Assembly (NCBI GenBank): GCA_903873915.1
Contig: CAIQQH010000113.1
Coordinates: forward strand, 1-64,000
DNA length: 64,000 nucleotides
Reading direction: 5' to 3'
Source of the DNA: an uncultured Flavobacteriia bacterium
Lineage (GTDB): Bacteria; Bacteroidota; Bacteroidia; Flavobacteriales_D; Crocinitomicaceae
Shown: piece by piece, positions 1 to 8,696 of the stretch
How the letters are laid out: each line of letters starts with the position of its first letter
Position numbering within the stretch: position 1 is the stretch's first letter
Translations under genes and position numbers: made by a program
Notes under the pieces: model-generated
The model's database searches: none
What the model was told of the DNA's origin: nothing
Seen by the model: only the letters and a program-made list of their open reading frames with translations

Positions 1-398
1 GACGATCCGATAATTTTTGCGGCAAGTATTCCAGCATTTTTTGCCCCATTCAAGGCAACTGTGGCAACTGGTATTCCATTGGGCATCTGCAGGATCGATA
101 AAATGCTGTCCCACCCGTCGATTGAATTGGAGGATTTTACGGGAACACCAATCACGGGGAGTGGTGTTAAGGATGCCGTCATTCCGGGAAGATGTGCTGC
201 GCCACCTGCTCCTGCAATAATCACTTTTAATCCGCGTCCATGCGCACTTTTAGCGTATTCAAACATGCGCTCAGGTGTGCGATGCGCCGAAACGATATCA
301 ATTTCATAACGGATCCCAAAGTTGTCTAATATGTCTGCTGCATCTTGCATCACCGGCAAATCCGATGCGCTTCCCATGATAATTCCAACTTCGATCAT
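1..398 (-). CDS. purE: N5-carboxyaminoimidazole ribonucleotide mutase PurE (3' end cut by window edge)
   Basis: PurE converts N5-CAIR to CAIR in de novo purine synthesis, in the cytoplasm. The reading frame begins at the ATG whose first base is 398 and runs off the left edge, giving 132 codons of a protein that is usually about 160-170 residues. Class I PurE hallmarks are present: the N-terminal MGSASD nucleotide loop, [10 protein letters not shown] around residues 39-48, and [11 protein letters not shown] near residue 65. The partner purK is about 45 kb away on the same strand, so purEK is not an operon here. A terminator separates it from hppD upstream. Confidence 0.95.
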   Translation of the reverse strand, partial: MIEVGIIMGSASDLPVMQDAADILDNFGIRYEIDIVSAHRTPERMFEYAKSAHGRGLKVIIAGAGGAAHLPGMTASLTPLPVIGVPVKSSNSIDGWDSILSILQMPNGIPVATVALNGAKNAGILAAKIIGS

Positions 399-440
399 AC
401 GCTGTTTTTTTTTACAAAAGTAAGAAACCCTTTCGAGCAT

Positions 441-471
441 AAAAAAAGCGCAACAAAATTCTGCTGCGCTT
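441..471 (-). terminator. Intrinsic terminator of the hmgA-hppD operon
   Basis: On the minus strand AAGCGCAGCA pairs with TGTTGCGCTT (10 bp, one G-U) around a 6-nt loop and is followed by a run of seven T. It lies 20 bp past the hppD stop and insulates purE from the catabolic operon. Confidence 0.8.
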
Positions 472-490
472 ATCTGTTATTTGTGCGATT

Positions 491-1651
491 TTATAATGTT
501 CCGCGCTTTTCTTGTTCACGCTCAATGGATTCAAACAAGGCCTTAAAGTTACCTGCACCAAATCCGCGCGCTCCCATTCTCTGTATGATTTCAAAAAACA
601 AGGTAGGGCGATCTTCAATGGGTTTAGTGAAGATCTGCAACAAGTATCCTTCTTCATCTGCATCAACCAGGATGCCTAATTTTTGAATTTCCGGAATGGG
701 TTCGTTCATCATTTTCATGTGCTCACCCAATCTTTCTGGAATCTCATCGTAGTAGGCTTGAGGTGGCGCGGAAAGGAACTCAACACCACGCGCTTTCAAC
801 TGGGCTACTGTTTCAATGATGTTGTCTGTGGCCACGGCAATGTGCTGCGCACCAGGACCTTCATAGAAGTCAATATACTCTTCAATTTGTGAACGCTTGT
901 TTCCTTTAGCGGGCTCGTTGATGGGGAATTTGATGCGCCCATTTCCGTTGCTCATCACCTTAGACATCAAGGCAGAGTATTCGGTATGAATGGTTTTGTC
1001 GTCGAAGGAAAGGAAATTTACAAATCCCATCACATCTTCGTACCATTTCACCCAAGTGTCCATTTCGCCCCAACCAACATTTCCTACCATGTGGTCGATA
1101 AATTTAAGTCCTACGGGCGTTGGGTTGTAGTCAGATTCCCAAGATTGATATCCTGGAAGGAACGTTCCTGTATAATTTTTACGCTCAACAAACATGTGAA
1201 CGGTTTCACCATACGTATAGATTCCAGATCGCACAACTTCGCCGTGCGCATCTTTCTCCACCCTTGGCTCCATAAATGATTTTGCTCCACGGCTTGTTGT
1301 TTCTTCCCACGATTTTGTGGCATCATCAACCCAGATTGCGATAACCTTAACGCCGTCACCGTGTTTTTTCACATGCTCACCAATGGCTGAATCACTGTTC
1401 AATGCCGTTGTCAATACGAGCCGAATTTTCCCTTGCTTCAACACATAGGAAGCACGGTCTTTTACACCGGTTTCCAATCCTGCATAGGCCAACGATTGAA
1501 ATCCAAAGGCTGTTTTATAAAAGTGAGCAGCCTGCTTTGCATTTCCCACATAAAATTCAACATAATCGGTTCCCAACAAAGGAAGAAAATCCTGTGCGCC
1601 CTCGAAGATTTTCTCCAAACCGTATTCTACGTTTTTAACTATTTTGCTCAT
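491..1651 (-). CDS. hppD: 4-hydroxyphenylpyruvate dioxygenase
   Basis: This Fe(II) enzyme converts 4-hydroxyphenylpyruvate to homogentisate in tyrosine breakdown. The 386-residue product has the two vicinal-oxygen-chelate halves expected of HPPD. The likely iron ligands are His187 (in FIDHMVGN), His270 (in GAQHIAVATDN) and Glu354 (in LFFEIIQR); the C-terminal RGFGAGNFKALF segment is typical of the family. It lies 43 bp downstream of hmgA in the same direction, so one transcript makes consecutive pathway enzymes. Fumarylacetoacetase is not in the window. Confidence 0.96.
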   Translation of the reverse strand: MSKIVKNVEYGLEKIFEGAQDFLPLLGTDYVEFYVGNAKQAAHFYKTAFGFQSLAYAGLETGVKDRASYVLKQGKIRLVLTTALNSDSAIGEHVKKHGDGVKVIAIWVDDATKSWEETTSRGAKSFMEPRVEKDAHGEVVRSGIYTYGETVHMFVERKNYTGTFLPGYQSWESDYNPTPVGLKFIDHMVGNVGWGEMDTWVKWYEDVMGFVNFLSFDDKTIHTEYSALMSKVMSNGNGRIKFPINEPAKGNKRSQIEEYIDFYEGPGAQHIAVATDNIIETVAQLKARGVEFLSAPPQAYYDEIPERLGEHMKMMNEPIPEIQKLGILVDADEEGYLLQIFTKPIEDRPTLFFEIIQRMGARGFGAGNFKALFESIEREQEKRGTL

Positions 1652-1694
1652 AGCGAGTATTGTCTAATTTTTCGTGTTGCTAAAGTAACTATTT

Positions 1695-2855
1695 CTAAGC
1701 TCCTATCCAGCTTTTGTGGTAATCAGGATCTTGTAGGTCTAGGGCTCTCTTGGTCAGTTTTAATGGTTTGAAGGTGTCAACCATTACGGCCAATTCTTGT
1801 GTTTCCTTCTTGCCGATACTTCTTTCGTATGCACCGGGGTGCGGTCCATGTGGAATTCCAGCAGGGTGAAGGGTAATCTGACCTTTGGCGATGTTGTTGC
1901 GGCTCATGAAGTCACCATCCACATAGTAAATTACTTCATCTGAATCGATGTTGCTGTGGTTGTAAGGCGCTGGAATGGAGTCTGGATGATAGTCGTAAAG
2001 CCGTGGAACAAATGAGCACATGACAAATCCACTGGTCTCAAATGTTTGATGCACGGGAGGAGGTTGGTGCACACGACCTGTGATTGGCTCGAATTCGTGA
2101 ATAGAAAAGGCATATGGATAATTGTAGCCGTCCCAACCCACCACATTAAACGGATGATTGGCATAGACATAATCGTATAGCTCATCTTGTTTCTTGATGC
2201 GCACGAGGAATTCGCCTGTCGCATCAATGGCTTCTAGGGTATGCGGTGGACGAATGTCGCGCTCACAGTATGGAGAATGTTCCAACAACTGGCCAAACCA
2301 GTTGCGGTATCGCTTTGGCGTGTACACTGGACTAAAGGATTGAACGAGAAACAAACGATTGTCCGTGTCGTTGAAATGCATCTGGTAAATCATTCCGCGC
2401 GGAATTACCAAATAATCTCCGTAACTAAAGTCAATGTTTCCAAGCTGTGTCTTTAGTGTTCCTTCACCTTTGTGAATGAAAATAATTTCATCCGCATCTG
2501 CATTTTTATAAAAATAATCGGTCATTGAAAGACGTGGAGATGCCAGCTCAATGTAGCAATCTGAATTGACTAGAACGGGAACGCGACTGTCAAGAAAATC
2601 GTCTTGTGGGGGCACATTGAATCCGATCAGTGAGCGCATGGTCATGTTTTTTTCCAAGCCAATCTCTGGGGCAACATTGCTTGTTCCTTTGATTTCGCGC
2701 ACAATGGTGGGTGGTTGAATGTGATACAGCAAGCTCGACATCCCATCGAATCCGATGGTCCCAAACAGCTGCTCGTGGTACAATGATCCGTCGGGTTGAC
2801 GAAACACAGTATGGCGTTTGGGAGGGATGCTTCCTAATTTGTGGTAAAAAGGCAT
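1695..2855 (-). CDS. hmgA: Homogentisate 1,2-dioxygenase
   Basis: It opens the homogentisate ring to maleylacetoacetate, the step after HPPD. The 386-residue protein is a cupin-fold dioxygenase of the shorter type found in Bacteroidota. The C-terminal metal site is visible as NHSNIDSDE and HPAGIPHGPHPGAYE, with the PHG histidine a likely iron ligand. It is the first gene of the hmgA-hppD operon. It opens away from the divergent threonine-dehydrogenase gene across a 240-bp gap. The family assignment is by motif and operon context and is firm. Confidence 0.93.
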   Translation of the reverse strand: MPFYHKLGSIPPKRHTVFRQPDGSLYHEQLFGTIGFDGMSSLLYHIQPPTIVREIKGTSNVAPEIGLEKNMTMRSLIGFNVPPQDDFLDSRVPVLVNSDCYIELASPRLSMTDYFYKNADADEIIFIHKGEGTLKTQLGNIDFSYGDYLVIPRGMIYQMHFNDTDNRLFLVQSFSPVYTPKRYRNWFGQLLEHSPYCERDIRPPHTLEAIDATGEFLVRIKKQDELYDYVYANHPFNVVGWDGYNYPYAFSIHEFEPITGRVHQPPPVHQTFETSGFVMCSFVPRLYDYHPDSIPAPYNHSNIDSDEVIYYVDGDFMSRNNIAKGQITLHPAGIPHGPHPGAYERSIGKKETQELAVMVDTFKPLKLTKRALDLQDPDYHKSWIGA

Positions 2856-2967
2856 ACAGTTTAGTTATTAAGTTTATTCAGTCCTAAATATCGGCATTTT
2901 CTGCCGCGTTTGTTTTTCTGAAGTTTTATTCTCTCGCATTGCTCCGGTGCTTCAAATCTCAGTATGG

Positions 2968-2975
2968 CAAAAATA
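2968..2975 (-). promoter_or_regulatory. Possible -7 promoter element for hmgA
   Basis: TATTTTTG on the minus strand matches TAnnTTTG and would give a leader of about 105 nt before hmgA. No convincing -33 TTTG is seen, so this is tentative. Confidence 0.3.
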
Positions 2976-3018
2976 ACAATTCAGCAAAAGTGGAAAAAAT
3001 GACCGGGGTCATAATTTA

Positions 3019-3062
3019 AACGAATTGAGATTATTTTACAAATTGATATTTCTCAATTCGTT
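3019..3062. promoter_or_regulatory. Perfect 12-bp inverted repeat upstream of the threonine dehydrogenase promoter
   Basis: AACGAATTGAGA (3019-3030) and TCTCAATTCGTT (3051-3062) are exact reverse complements separated by 20 bp. The arm centres are 32 bp apart, close to three helical turns. The right arm ends seven bases before the -7 element at 3070, so a bound dimer or tetramer could contact or block RNA polymerase. The long AT-rich spacer argues against a terminator. Confidence 0.6.
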
Positions 3063-3069
3063 CAAATGA

Positions 3070-3077
3070 TACCTTTG
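3070..3077 (+). promoter_or_regulatory. -7 promoter element of the SDR threonine dehydrogenase gene
   Basis: TACCTTTG is an exact match to the Bacteroidota -7 consensus TAnnTTTG, 18 bp before the start codon. Confidence 0.6.
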
Positions 3078-3095
3078 TCATCTAGAGCATAGCCT

Positions 3096-4046
3096 ATGTC
3101 AAAAATACTTATTATCGGTGCATGTGGACAAATTGGAACTGAACTTGTCCTTGAATTGAGAAAACGCAAGGGTGCAGCCCAAGTAATTGCTGCAGATGTG
3201 AGGGAGAATTGTCCCGCAGTGCTGTCCAATGGCCCGTATGTAAAAATGGATATTCTTGACCGTCCCGCTGTACGGGAATATATTATTGACAATGAGGTTG
3301 ATGAAGTTTACCTTCTTGCAGCACTCTTGTCTGCTACCGCTGAGAAGAATCCAGATTTTGCATGGCGACTCAACATGGAAGGATTGTTTACCATTCTCGA
3401 TTTAGCCAAGGAAAAACACCTAAAAAAAATCTTTTGGCCAAGCTCCATTGCTGTTTTTGGTCCAACGACCCCCCGTCATAACACCCCGCAATATACCATC
3501 ATGGAACCATCAACAGTGTATGGAATTTCAAAGCAGGCAGGTGAGCGATGGTGCGAATATTATTTCAACAAATTTGGCGTAGATGTGCGCAGCATCCGTT
3601 ATCCGGGACTCATTTCGTACACAAGTTTGCCTGGTGGCGGAACCACCGATTATGCGGTTGATATATTTTATCAAGCGAAAATGAACAAGGATTATACCTG
3701 CTTTTTACGCGAGGACTCTGCCTTGCCAATGATGTATATGGCGGATGCGATTCGTGCTACGATTGAATTGATGGATGCCCCAGCAGAAAAAGTGCGTGTG
3801 CGTTCTGCTTACAACTTGTCCGGTTGCAGCTTTACACCAGCAGAACTCACCACTGCCATTCGTGTTCAACGTCCAGACTTCAAGGTGAGCTATGTGCCAG
3901 ATTTTCGCCAACAAATTGCAGACAGCTGGCCTGCATCCATCGACGATAGTGTTGCACGAAAAGACTGGGGTTGGAAGGAACATTTTGGTACCGCAGAAAT
4001 GGTGAATATCATGTTGGAAAATGTTGATCCTTCAAAATTGAATTGA
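3096..4046 (+). CDS. NAD-dependent epimerase/dehydratase family protein, probable L-threonine 3-dehydrogenase (SDR type)
   Basis: The 316-residue product is an extended short-chain dehydrogenase. GACGQIG near residue 8 is the NAD-binding glycine motif, and STVYGISK supplies the Tyr-x3-Lys catalytic pair. Sequence such as IRYPGLISY and PGGGTTDYAVDIFY is characteristic of the SDR-type L-threonine 3-dehydrogenases, which oxidise threonine to 2-amino-3-ketobutyrate for conversion to glycine. No 2-amino-3-ketobutyrate ligase (kbl) is nearby, so the pathway role is inferred from the family only. It is monocistronic, behind its own promoter and a dyad that could be an operator. Confidence 0.82.
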   Translation: MSKILIIGACGQIGTELVLELRKRKGAAQVIAADVRENCPAVLSNGPYVKMDILDRPAVREYIIDNEVDEVYLLAALLSATAEKNPDFAWRLNMEGLFTILDLAKEKHLKKIFWPSSIAVFGPTTPRHNTPQYTIMEPSTVYGISKQAGERWCEYYFNKFGVDVRSIRYPGLISYTSLPGGGTTDYAVDIFYQAKMNKDYTCFLREDSALPMMYMADAIRATIELMDAPAEKVRVRSAYNLSGCSFTPAELTTAIRVQRPDFKVSYVPDFRQQIADSWPASIDDSVARKDWGWKEHFGTAEMVNIMLENVDPSKLN

Positions 4047-4112
4047 GTGTTTGAAATTCAAAAAAAGTAAGCTACCTTTCACTCACTTATGACTAGCTAA
4101 TTTATCTAGAAG

Positions 4113-4976
4113 ATGCGTACAAGTCGTTTTTCAGTTTCATTCTTTATCCCCCTTTTGATGGCACTTTTGTGCTTGTCTGTTGTGGGTGACGGGGTGAACC
4201 AGAAAGATGGTGAGGGCAGAAAGCAAGGGAAATGGATCTATTTTGGAAAGGATCGCCCTCAAGAAGGATATCCATCGGAAGGAAAAATTGAAGAGGGCAG
4301 TTACCTCAATGACCGCAAGGAAGGCTTTTGGATACGTTATCACAATGACGGAAAAACGCCGAAATTGAAAGGTGAATACCACAACAACCGGCCTGAAGGC
4401 AGTTATGTGAAGTACTATCCAAATGGAAAAGTGAAAGAACGTGGCACCTTTACGTTGAATGAATACCAAGATTCACTGAAGCGCTACCACGAAAATGGAA
4501 AATTGGAATACGAAGCGAATTTTTCTTCTGAAGGACGAGAAACAGGTACTGTGAACTATTATTATCCAAATGGTCAAATTGAATTTCAATACCAAGCGAG
4601 CAATGGGATCCCAGAAGGGAAGGCCTTGAGGTATTACGAAAACGGGGATATTAAGGAAGTGATCTACTACGGATTGAATGGTGCCATTAAAAAAAGTGAA
4701 CCACGTGAAATGGTAAATCCTGCAGTGAAGGTAACGGATCCAGGAGCTTCGGTAACTCCTGCACCTAGGATTCCAACGCCAAATACGAAGGGTGCTAAGT
4801 TCCTGCCAAACGGGTACAACAAAGTGTACAATGCCAACGATGAAATCTGGCAAGATGGCGACTTTAAAAATGGCTTACTATGGGACGGAAAGGTTTATGA
4901 ATACGATCGTGACGGTATACTGCTAAAAGTCAAGGTGTTTAAGAATGGGGTCTACCATTCGGATGGTCAACTTTAG
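4113..4976 (+). CDS. Secreted MORN-repeat protein (YwqK-like)
   Basis: The 287-residue protein starts with a signal peptide (hydrophobic residues 10-25). It continues with about seven MORN-type units of the form G-x-W/Y-x-x-Y-x-x-N-G-x between roughly residues 40 and 195, for example KQGKWIYFG and YYPNGKVKERG. A proline-rich linker and a further unit end the protein. Such proteins are common in Bacteroidota and are often labelled YwqK-family antitoxins, but there is no toxin gene beside it and its function is unknown. A near-consensus -7 box (TACCTTTC, 4073-4080) precedes it. Confidence 0.75.
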   Translation: MRTSRFSVSFFIPLLMALLCLSVVGDGVNQKDGEGRKQGKWIYFGKDRPQEGYPSEGKIEEGSYLNDRKEGFWIRYHNDGKTPKLKGEYHNNRPEGSYVKYYPNGKVKERGTFTLNEYQDSLKRYHENGKLEYEANFSSEGRETGTVNYYYPNGQIEFQYQASNGIPEGKALRYYENGDIKEVIYYGLNGAIKKSEPREMVNPAVKVTDPGASVTPAPRIPTPNTKGAKFLPNGYNKVYNANDEIWQDGDFKNGLLWDGKVYEYDRDGILLKVKVFKNGVYHSDGQL

Positions 4977-5003
4977 ATTGAATAACCTTTTCGACGGAAT
5001 GCG

Positions 5004-5011
5004 TATCTTTG
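5004..5011 (+). promoter_or_regulatory. -7 promoter element of the deoC operon
   Basis: TATCTTTG matches TAnnTTTG exactly, 24 bp before the deoC start, and is the only candidate promoter seen for the three-gene operon. Confidence 0.55.
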
Positions 5012-5035
5012 ACTGAATTCAGATTTTTCAATTGA

Positions 5036-5956
5036 ATGAGTAAACCTAAACTTCCCTCAGCATTTCTTTCGTTACCCGCATCTCCATCCGTTGATAAAGT
5101 AGGAGTAGAGGAACGTTGCGCGCGGTTTCAAACGCGAAGCATTAAAAATGCATCCAAAATGCAAGGACTCAAGATGGTCTTGAATATGATTGATTTAACC
5201 ACTCTTGAAGGAAAAGATACACCAGGAAAAGTAAAACAAATGTGCTATAAAGCACAGCATTTGCATGACGCTTATACTGGTTTACCTACCGTTGCTGCGG
5301 TTTGTGTCTACCCATCTATGGTGGGGGTTGCACGAAAAGAATTGAAAGGGAACATCGTTAAAATAGCATCTGTTTCCACAGCATTTCCAAGCGGTCAAGC
5401 ACCCATGTCAGTAAAATTGGAAGATACACGCTTTGCTGTATCCGAAGGAGCAGATGAAATTGATATGGTCATCTCCCGTGGGAAGTTTCTCGCGGGTGAA
5501 TATAATTTTGTGTTTGATGAAATTGCAGCGATCAAGGAGGCATGTGGTAAAGCTCGCTTGAAGGTGATTTTAGAGACAGGTGAACTATCTACCTTAGACA
5601 ATGTTCGTCGAGCAAGCGATATCGCCATTCATGCCGGAGCAGATTTCATTAAAACCTCAACAGGTAAGATTCAACCCGCAGCGACCATGCAAGTCACCTA
5701 TACAATGTTGATGGCCATTCGCGATCATTACGATCGCACAGGCATTATGATTGGAATGAAACCAGCGGGAGGAATCTCAACGTCGAAGTTGGCACTGCAC
5801 AATCTGGTAATGGTGAAAGAAGTGTTAGGCAATCAATGGTTAAGCAACGAATGGTTTCGCTTTGGTGCGAGCAGCTTAGCAAATGATGTGCTGATGCAAA
5901 TAATGAAGACGGAGACAGGCCTTTATCAGTCTCCAGATTATTTCTCAATGGACTAA
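5036..5956 (+). CDS. deoC: Deoxyribose-phosphate aldolase
   Basis: DeoC splits 2-deoxyribose-5-phosphate into acetaldehyde and glyceraldehyde-3-phosphate in deoxynucleoside salvage. The 306-residue protein carries the class I aldolase signature GADFIKTSTGK, whose first lysine forms the Schiff base. GMKPAGGIS lies further on, with the second catalytic lysine. It is longer than the roughly 220-260-residue enterobacterial enzymes because of an N-terminal extension. The next gene begins 1 bp after its stop, which ties the aldolase to an aldehyde dehydrogenase that could remove its acetaldehyde product. Confidence 0.94.
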   Translation: MSKPKLPSAFLSLPASPSVDKVGVEERCARFQTRSIKNASKMQGLKMVLNMIDLTTLEGKDTPGKVKQMCYKAQHLHDAYTGLPTVAAVCVYPSMVGVARKELKGNIVKIASVSTAFPSGQAPMSVKLEDTRFAVSEGADEIDMVISRGKFLAGEYNFVFDEIAAIKEACGKARLKVILETGELSTLDNVRRASDIAIHAGADFIKTSTGKIQPAATMQVTYTMLMAIRDHYDRTGIMIGMKPAGGISTSKLALHNLVMVKEVLGNQWLSNEWFRFGASSLANDVLMQIMKTETGLYQSPDYFSMD

Positions 5957-5957
5957 A

Positions 5958-7427
5958 ATGGCAAAAAAAACAACGAAAAAATCCAATGAAACTGGGTGGG
6001 AATACGCACCTTCATTGGAAAGTATAGGGCATATTGATTTGAAAGAGTCGTATGATTTATTTATTGATGGAAAATGGGTAAAACCATCTTCGGGGAAATA
6101 CTTCGAAACTATCAATCCCGCAAATGAAAAGGTCCTGGCAAAGGTGGCTCATGCCAATGAAGAGGATGTTGATCGCGCAGTTAAAGCGGCACGAAAAGCC
6201 TACGATACTGTTTGGTCTAAAATGCCAGCTTCGGAAAGAGCAAAATATATTTTTCGAATTGCCCGATTGATGCAGGAAAGGGCGCGCGAATTGTCAGTGA
6301 TTGAAACCTTGGATGCTGGAAAATCAATCCGAGAATCACGTGATATCGATGTTCCCTTGGCATGTAACCACTTCTTTTATTATGCGGGATGGGCCGATAA
6401 ACTCGAATACGCATTTCCAATTCGAGATTTTGAACCTCTAGGTGTTGCTGGACAAATTATTCCGTGGAACTTTCCCCTGCTGATGGCGGCATGGAAAATT
6501 GCACCGGCTTTGGCTGCGGGGAATACTGTAGTACTTAAGCCGGCCGAAACCACACCACTTACTGCCTTGAAATTGGCGGAGATTATAGAACTTTCTGGAT
6601 TACCACCAGGGGTAGTGAATATTGTGACAGGGTTTGGAGATACAGGAGCAGCTATTGTGGAACACCCTGAAGTGAATAAAGTAGCGTTTACGGGCTCAAC
6701 TGCGGTTGGAAAACACATTCAACGTGCTGTGGCTGGAACGGATAAAAAAGTGACGCTAGAACTCGGAGGAAAATCGTCAAACATCATTTTTGAGGATGCG
6801 CCAATTGATCAAGCGGTAGAAGGAATTGTCAATGGTATTTTCTTTAATCAAGGTCATGTGTGCTGCGCAGGTTCACGTCTTTTTGTGCAAGAGTCAGTGG
6901 CAGATCTGGTTGTTCGAAAATTGAAGCAGCGCATGGATTCATTGTATGTCGGTGACCCCTTGGATAAGAATACAGATATTGGTGCCATCAACTCGAAAGA
7001 ACAATTGGAGGTCATCAATAAATACATAAAGATTGGCATTGAAGAGGGCGCTGAAATGTATCAACCCAATTGCGAAATCCCATCAAAAGGATACTTCTGC
7101 AAACCCACGCTGTTCTCCAATGTGGCACAATCCAATGTGATTGCGCAAGAGGAAATTTTTGGACCTGTTTTGACCATACAGACCTTCAGAACGGTGGATG
7201 AGGTCATTCAGAAAGCCAACAATTCGCCCTATGGATTGGCAGCAGGTGTATGGACCGATAAAGGTTCACGCATTTTTAACTTGACGTCGAAATTGCGCGC
7301 GGGAGTTGTTTGGGCAAATACCTACAACAAGTTCGATCCCGCATCTCCATTCGGAGGATATAAGGAAAGTGGTTTTGGTCGCGAAGGTGGACTTCACGGT
7401 CTTCGTGCGTATGTAAAATTGAAATAA
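5958..7427 (+). CDS. Aldehyde dehydrogenase (full-length, catalytically complete)
   Basis: This 489-residue NAD(P)-dependent aldehyde dehydrogenase has all the family landmarks. These are the PWNFPLL oxyanion-hole asparagine at 171, FTGSTAVGK for dinucleotide binding, Glu268 in TLELGGKS, and Cys302 in GHVCCAGSR as the nucleophile. The C-terminal SPFGGYKESGFGRE motif is also intact. The substrate cannot be read from sequence. Its position between deoC and a truncated paralogue, with 1-bp gaps on both sides, suggests oxidation of acetaldehyde from deoxyribose breakdown. Confidence 0.92.
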   Translation: MAKKTTKKSNETGWEYAPSLESIGHIDLKESYDLFIDGKWVKPSSGKYFETINPANEKVLAKVAHANEEDVDRAVKAARKAYDTVWSKMPASERAKYIFRIARLMQERARELSVIETLDAGKSIRESRDIDVPLACNHFFYYAGWADKLEYAFPIRDFEPLGVAGQIIPWNFPLLMAAWKIAPALAAGNTVVLKPAETTPLTALKLAEIIELSGLPPGVVNIVTGFGDTGAAIVEHPEVNKVAFTGSTAVGKHIQRAVAGTDKKVTLELGGKSSNIIFEDAPIDQAVEGIVNGIFFNQGHVCCAGSRLFVQESVADLVVRKLKQRMDSLYVGDPLDKNTDIGAINSKEQLEVINKYIKIGIEEGAEMYQPNCEIPSKGYFCKPTLFSNVAQSNVIAQEEIFGPVLTIQTFRTVDEVIQKANNSPYGLAAGVWTDKGSRIFNLTSKLRAGVVWANTYNKFDPASPFGGYKESGFGREGGLHGLRAYVKLK

Positions 7428-7428
7428 G

Positions 7429-8313
7429 ATGACTCGCTTGCAAGTGCTTAAAACATATAAGATTTTTATTGGGGGACAATTTCCAAGAACGGAATCTGGA
7501 CGCTATTATTCGCTCAAAGGAAAAGACGACTTTGACATTGCCAATGTGTGTTTGTCATCTCGGAAAGATGCTCGAAATGCAGTTGTTGCTGCACGAAAAG
7601 CGTTTGGTTCATGGTCGGAGCGCAGTGCCTTCAATCGCGGACAAATTGTCTATCGCATCGCTGAAATGCTCGAAGGTCGTCGTTCTCAATTCATCGAAGA
7701 ACTTCAACTTATGGGGCTTACCGCAGCCAATGCAGCGAAGGAAGTAGACGCTACGGTAGATCGCATCGTATATTACGCGGGGTGGTGCGACAAGTACCAA
7801 CAAATTGTGAGTTCAGTCAATCCAGTGGCTTCATCGCATTTCAATTTTTCCGTGGCTGAGCCAACCGGTGTGGTTGGGATTGTTGCTCCTGAAGAAAGCC
7901 CCTTACTTGGATTGGTTTCTTTGCTCATTCCTGCCATCGCAGGTGGGAATACTGTTGTTCTCGTTGCTTCGGAGAAGTATCCTCTTTCAGCGGTAACATT
8001 GGCGGAAGTGATTCACTCGTCTGATGTGCCCGGGGGAGTAATCAACATCATTACGGGAACAGCGGATGAGTTGGTATCTCCCTTGGTTTCTCACCTCGAC
8101 GTCAATGCCATGACAAGTGCAGGCTTAAGTAAAGAAATGGCCAGTGCGATGCAAGTTCAAGCTGCAGATAACGTCAAAAGAGTGTTCAATTATCCTGCAA
8201 TGGATTGGAGCAAAGCTTCCTCACAAGGACTTTCTATGATTGAGGATTTACAAGAAATTAAAACGACATGGCACCCGATTGAAAACATCGGTGGTGCAAC
8301 GAGCTCGTATTAA
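7429..8313 (+). CDS. Truncated aldehyde dehydrogenase paralogue without a catalytic domain
   Basis: The 294-residue protein aligns by eye with the first 260 or so residues of its upstream neighbour: YKIFIGGQFPRTESG, IVYYAGWCDKYQ, AEPTGVVGIVAPEESPLLG and IAGGNTVVLVASEKYPLSA. It stops before the region holding the catalytic Glu and Cys. The oxyanion asparagine motif PWNFP is replaced by APEES, so it cannot act as a normal dehydrogenase. The frame is long, clean and translationally coupled (1-bp gap), with codon use like its neighbours. That favours a conserved partner or regulatory subunit over a decaying copy. The end overlaps the convergent gene by 4 bp. Confidence 0.82.
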   Translation: MTRLQVLKTYKIFIGGQFPRTESGRYYSLKGKDDFDIANVCLSSRKDARNAVVAARKAFGSWSERSAFNRGQIVYRIAEMLEGRRSQFIEELQLMGLTAANAAKEVDATVDRIVYYAGWCDKYQQIVSSVNPVASSHFNFSVAEPTGVVGIVAPEESPLLGLVSLLIPAIAGGNTVVLVASEKYPLSAVTLAEVIHSSDVPGGVINIITGTADELVSPLVSHLDVNAMTSAGLSKEMASAMQVQAADNVKRVFNYPAMDWSKASSQGLSMIEDLQEIKTTWHPIENIGGATSSY

Positions 8314-8696
8314 TTGAAACATACATTTATTGGAATATTGAACTTGCTACGAACGGCTTTTCCGCTGTTGGTAGCGGGAATCCATTTTTCAATGAAGCGA
8401 TCAGTTAAGCGGATTGAATCAAACGTGTGACCGCAATGGTCAATGAAGTTTAAGTGCGATATAGTGCCGTCAATTTCCACGATAAAAAGAATGTGAATTC
8501 TTCCCAAACAAGTGATGTCTTGATCTTCTGTGGTTTCTATGTCATCAAAAATCTCGAACAGAGAAAAACAAAATCCCGATATTCCTTGCTTTGGAAATGC
8601 CTCCGTGTCAGGATAATCATACACGGTTGTGTCATGCTGTGCGAAAGTGCCTCCAGAGAGCAAGAGGAGGATGGATATGCAGATGAACTTTTTCAT
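8310..8696 (-). CDS. Small secreted TonB C-terminal-domain protein
   Basis: The 128-residue product has a signal peptide (KKFICISILLLLSGGTFAQ) followed by a TonB-C-like domain. The GRIHILFIVEIDGTISHLNF strand pair and a terminal FNIPINVCFN resemble the end of the larger TonB protein upstream. It lacks the N-terminal membrane anchor and Pro-rich stalk of a true TonB. An in-frame TTG three bases upstream of the chosen ATG is an unlikely start. The start codon directly follows the U-tract of a terminator, so expression depends on read-through or an unseen promoter. Function unknown. Confidence 0.7.
   Translation of the reverse strand: MKKFICISILLLLSGGTFAQHDTTVYDYPDTEAFPKQGISGFCFSLFEIFDDIETTEDQDITCLGRIHILFIVEIDGTISHLNFIDHCGHTFDSIRLTDRFIEKWIPATNSGKAVRSKFNIPINVCFN

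Noticed and set aside
1402-1771. Long open frames on the strand opposite hppD, dnaG, the adhesin and other genes
   Set aside because: They run antisense to well-recognised protein families, lack family motifs or signal peptides of their own, and have no promoter; they are shadows of the real genes.
4113-4976. Toxin-antitoxin antitoxin function for the MORN-repeat protein
   Set aside because: The YwqK label is used widely, but there is no neighbouring toxin and the protein carries a signal peptide.
8000-8313. Frameshift or sequencing error splitting a full-length second aldehyde dehydrogenase
   Set aside because: No catalytic-domain sequence (ELGGK, GQxCxAG, FGG-KxSG) is found in any frame downstream; the next DNA encodes an opposite-strand TonB-C protein.
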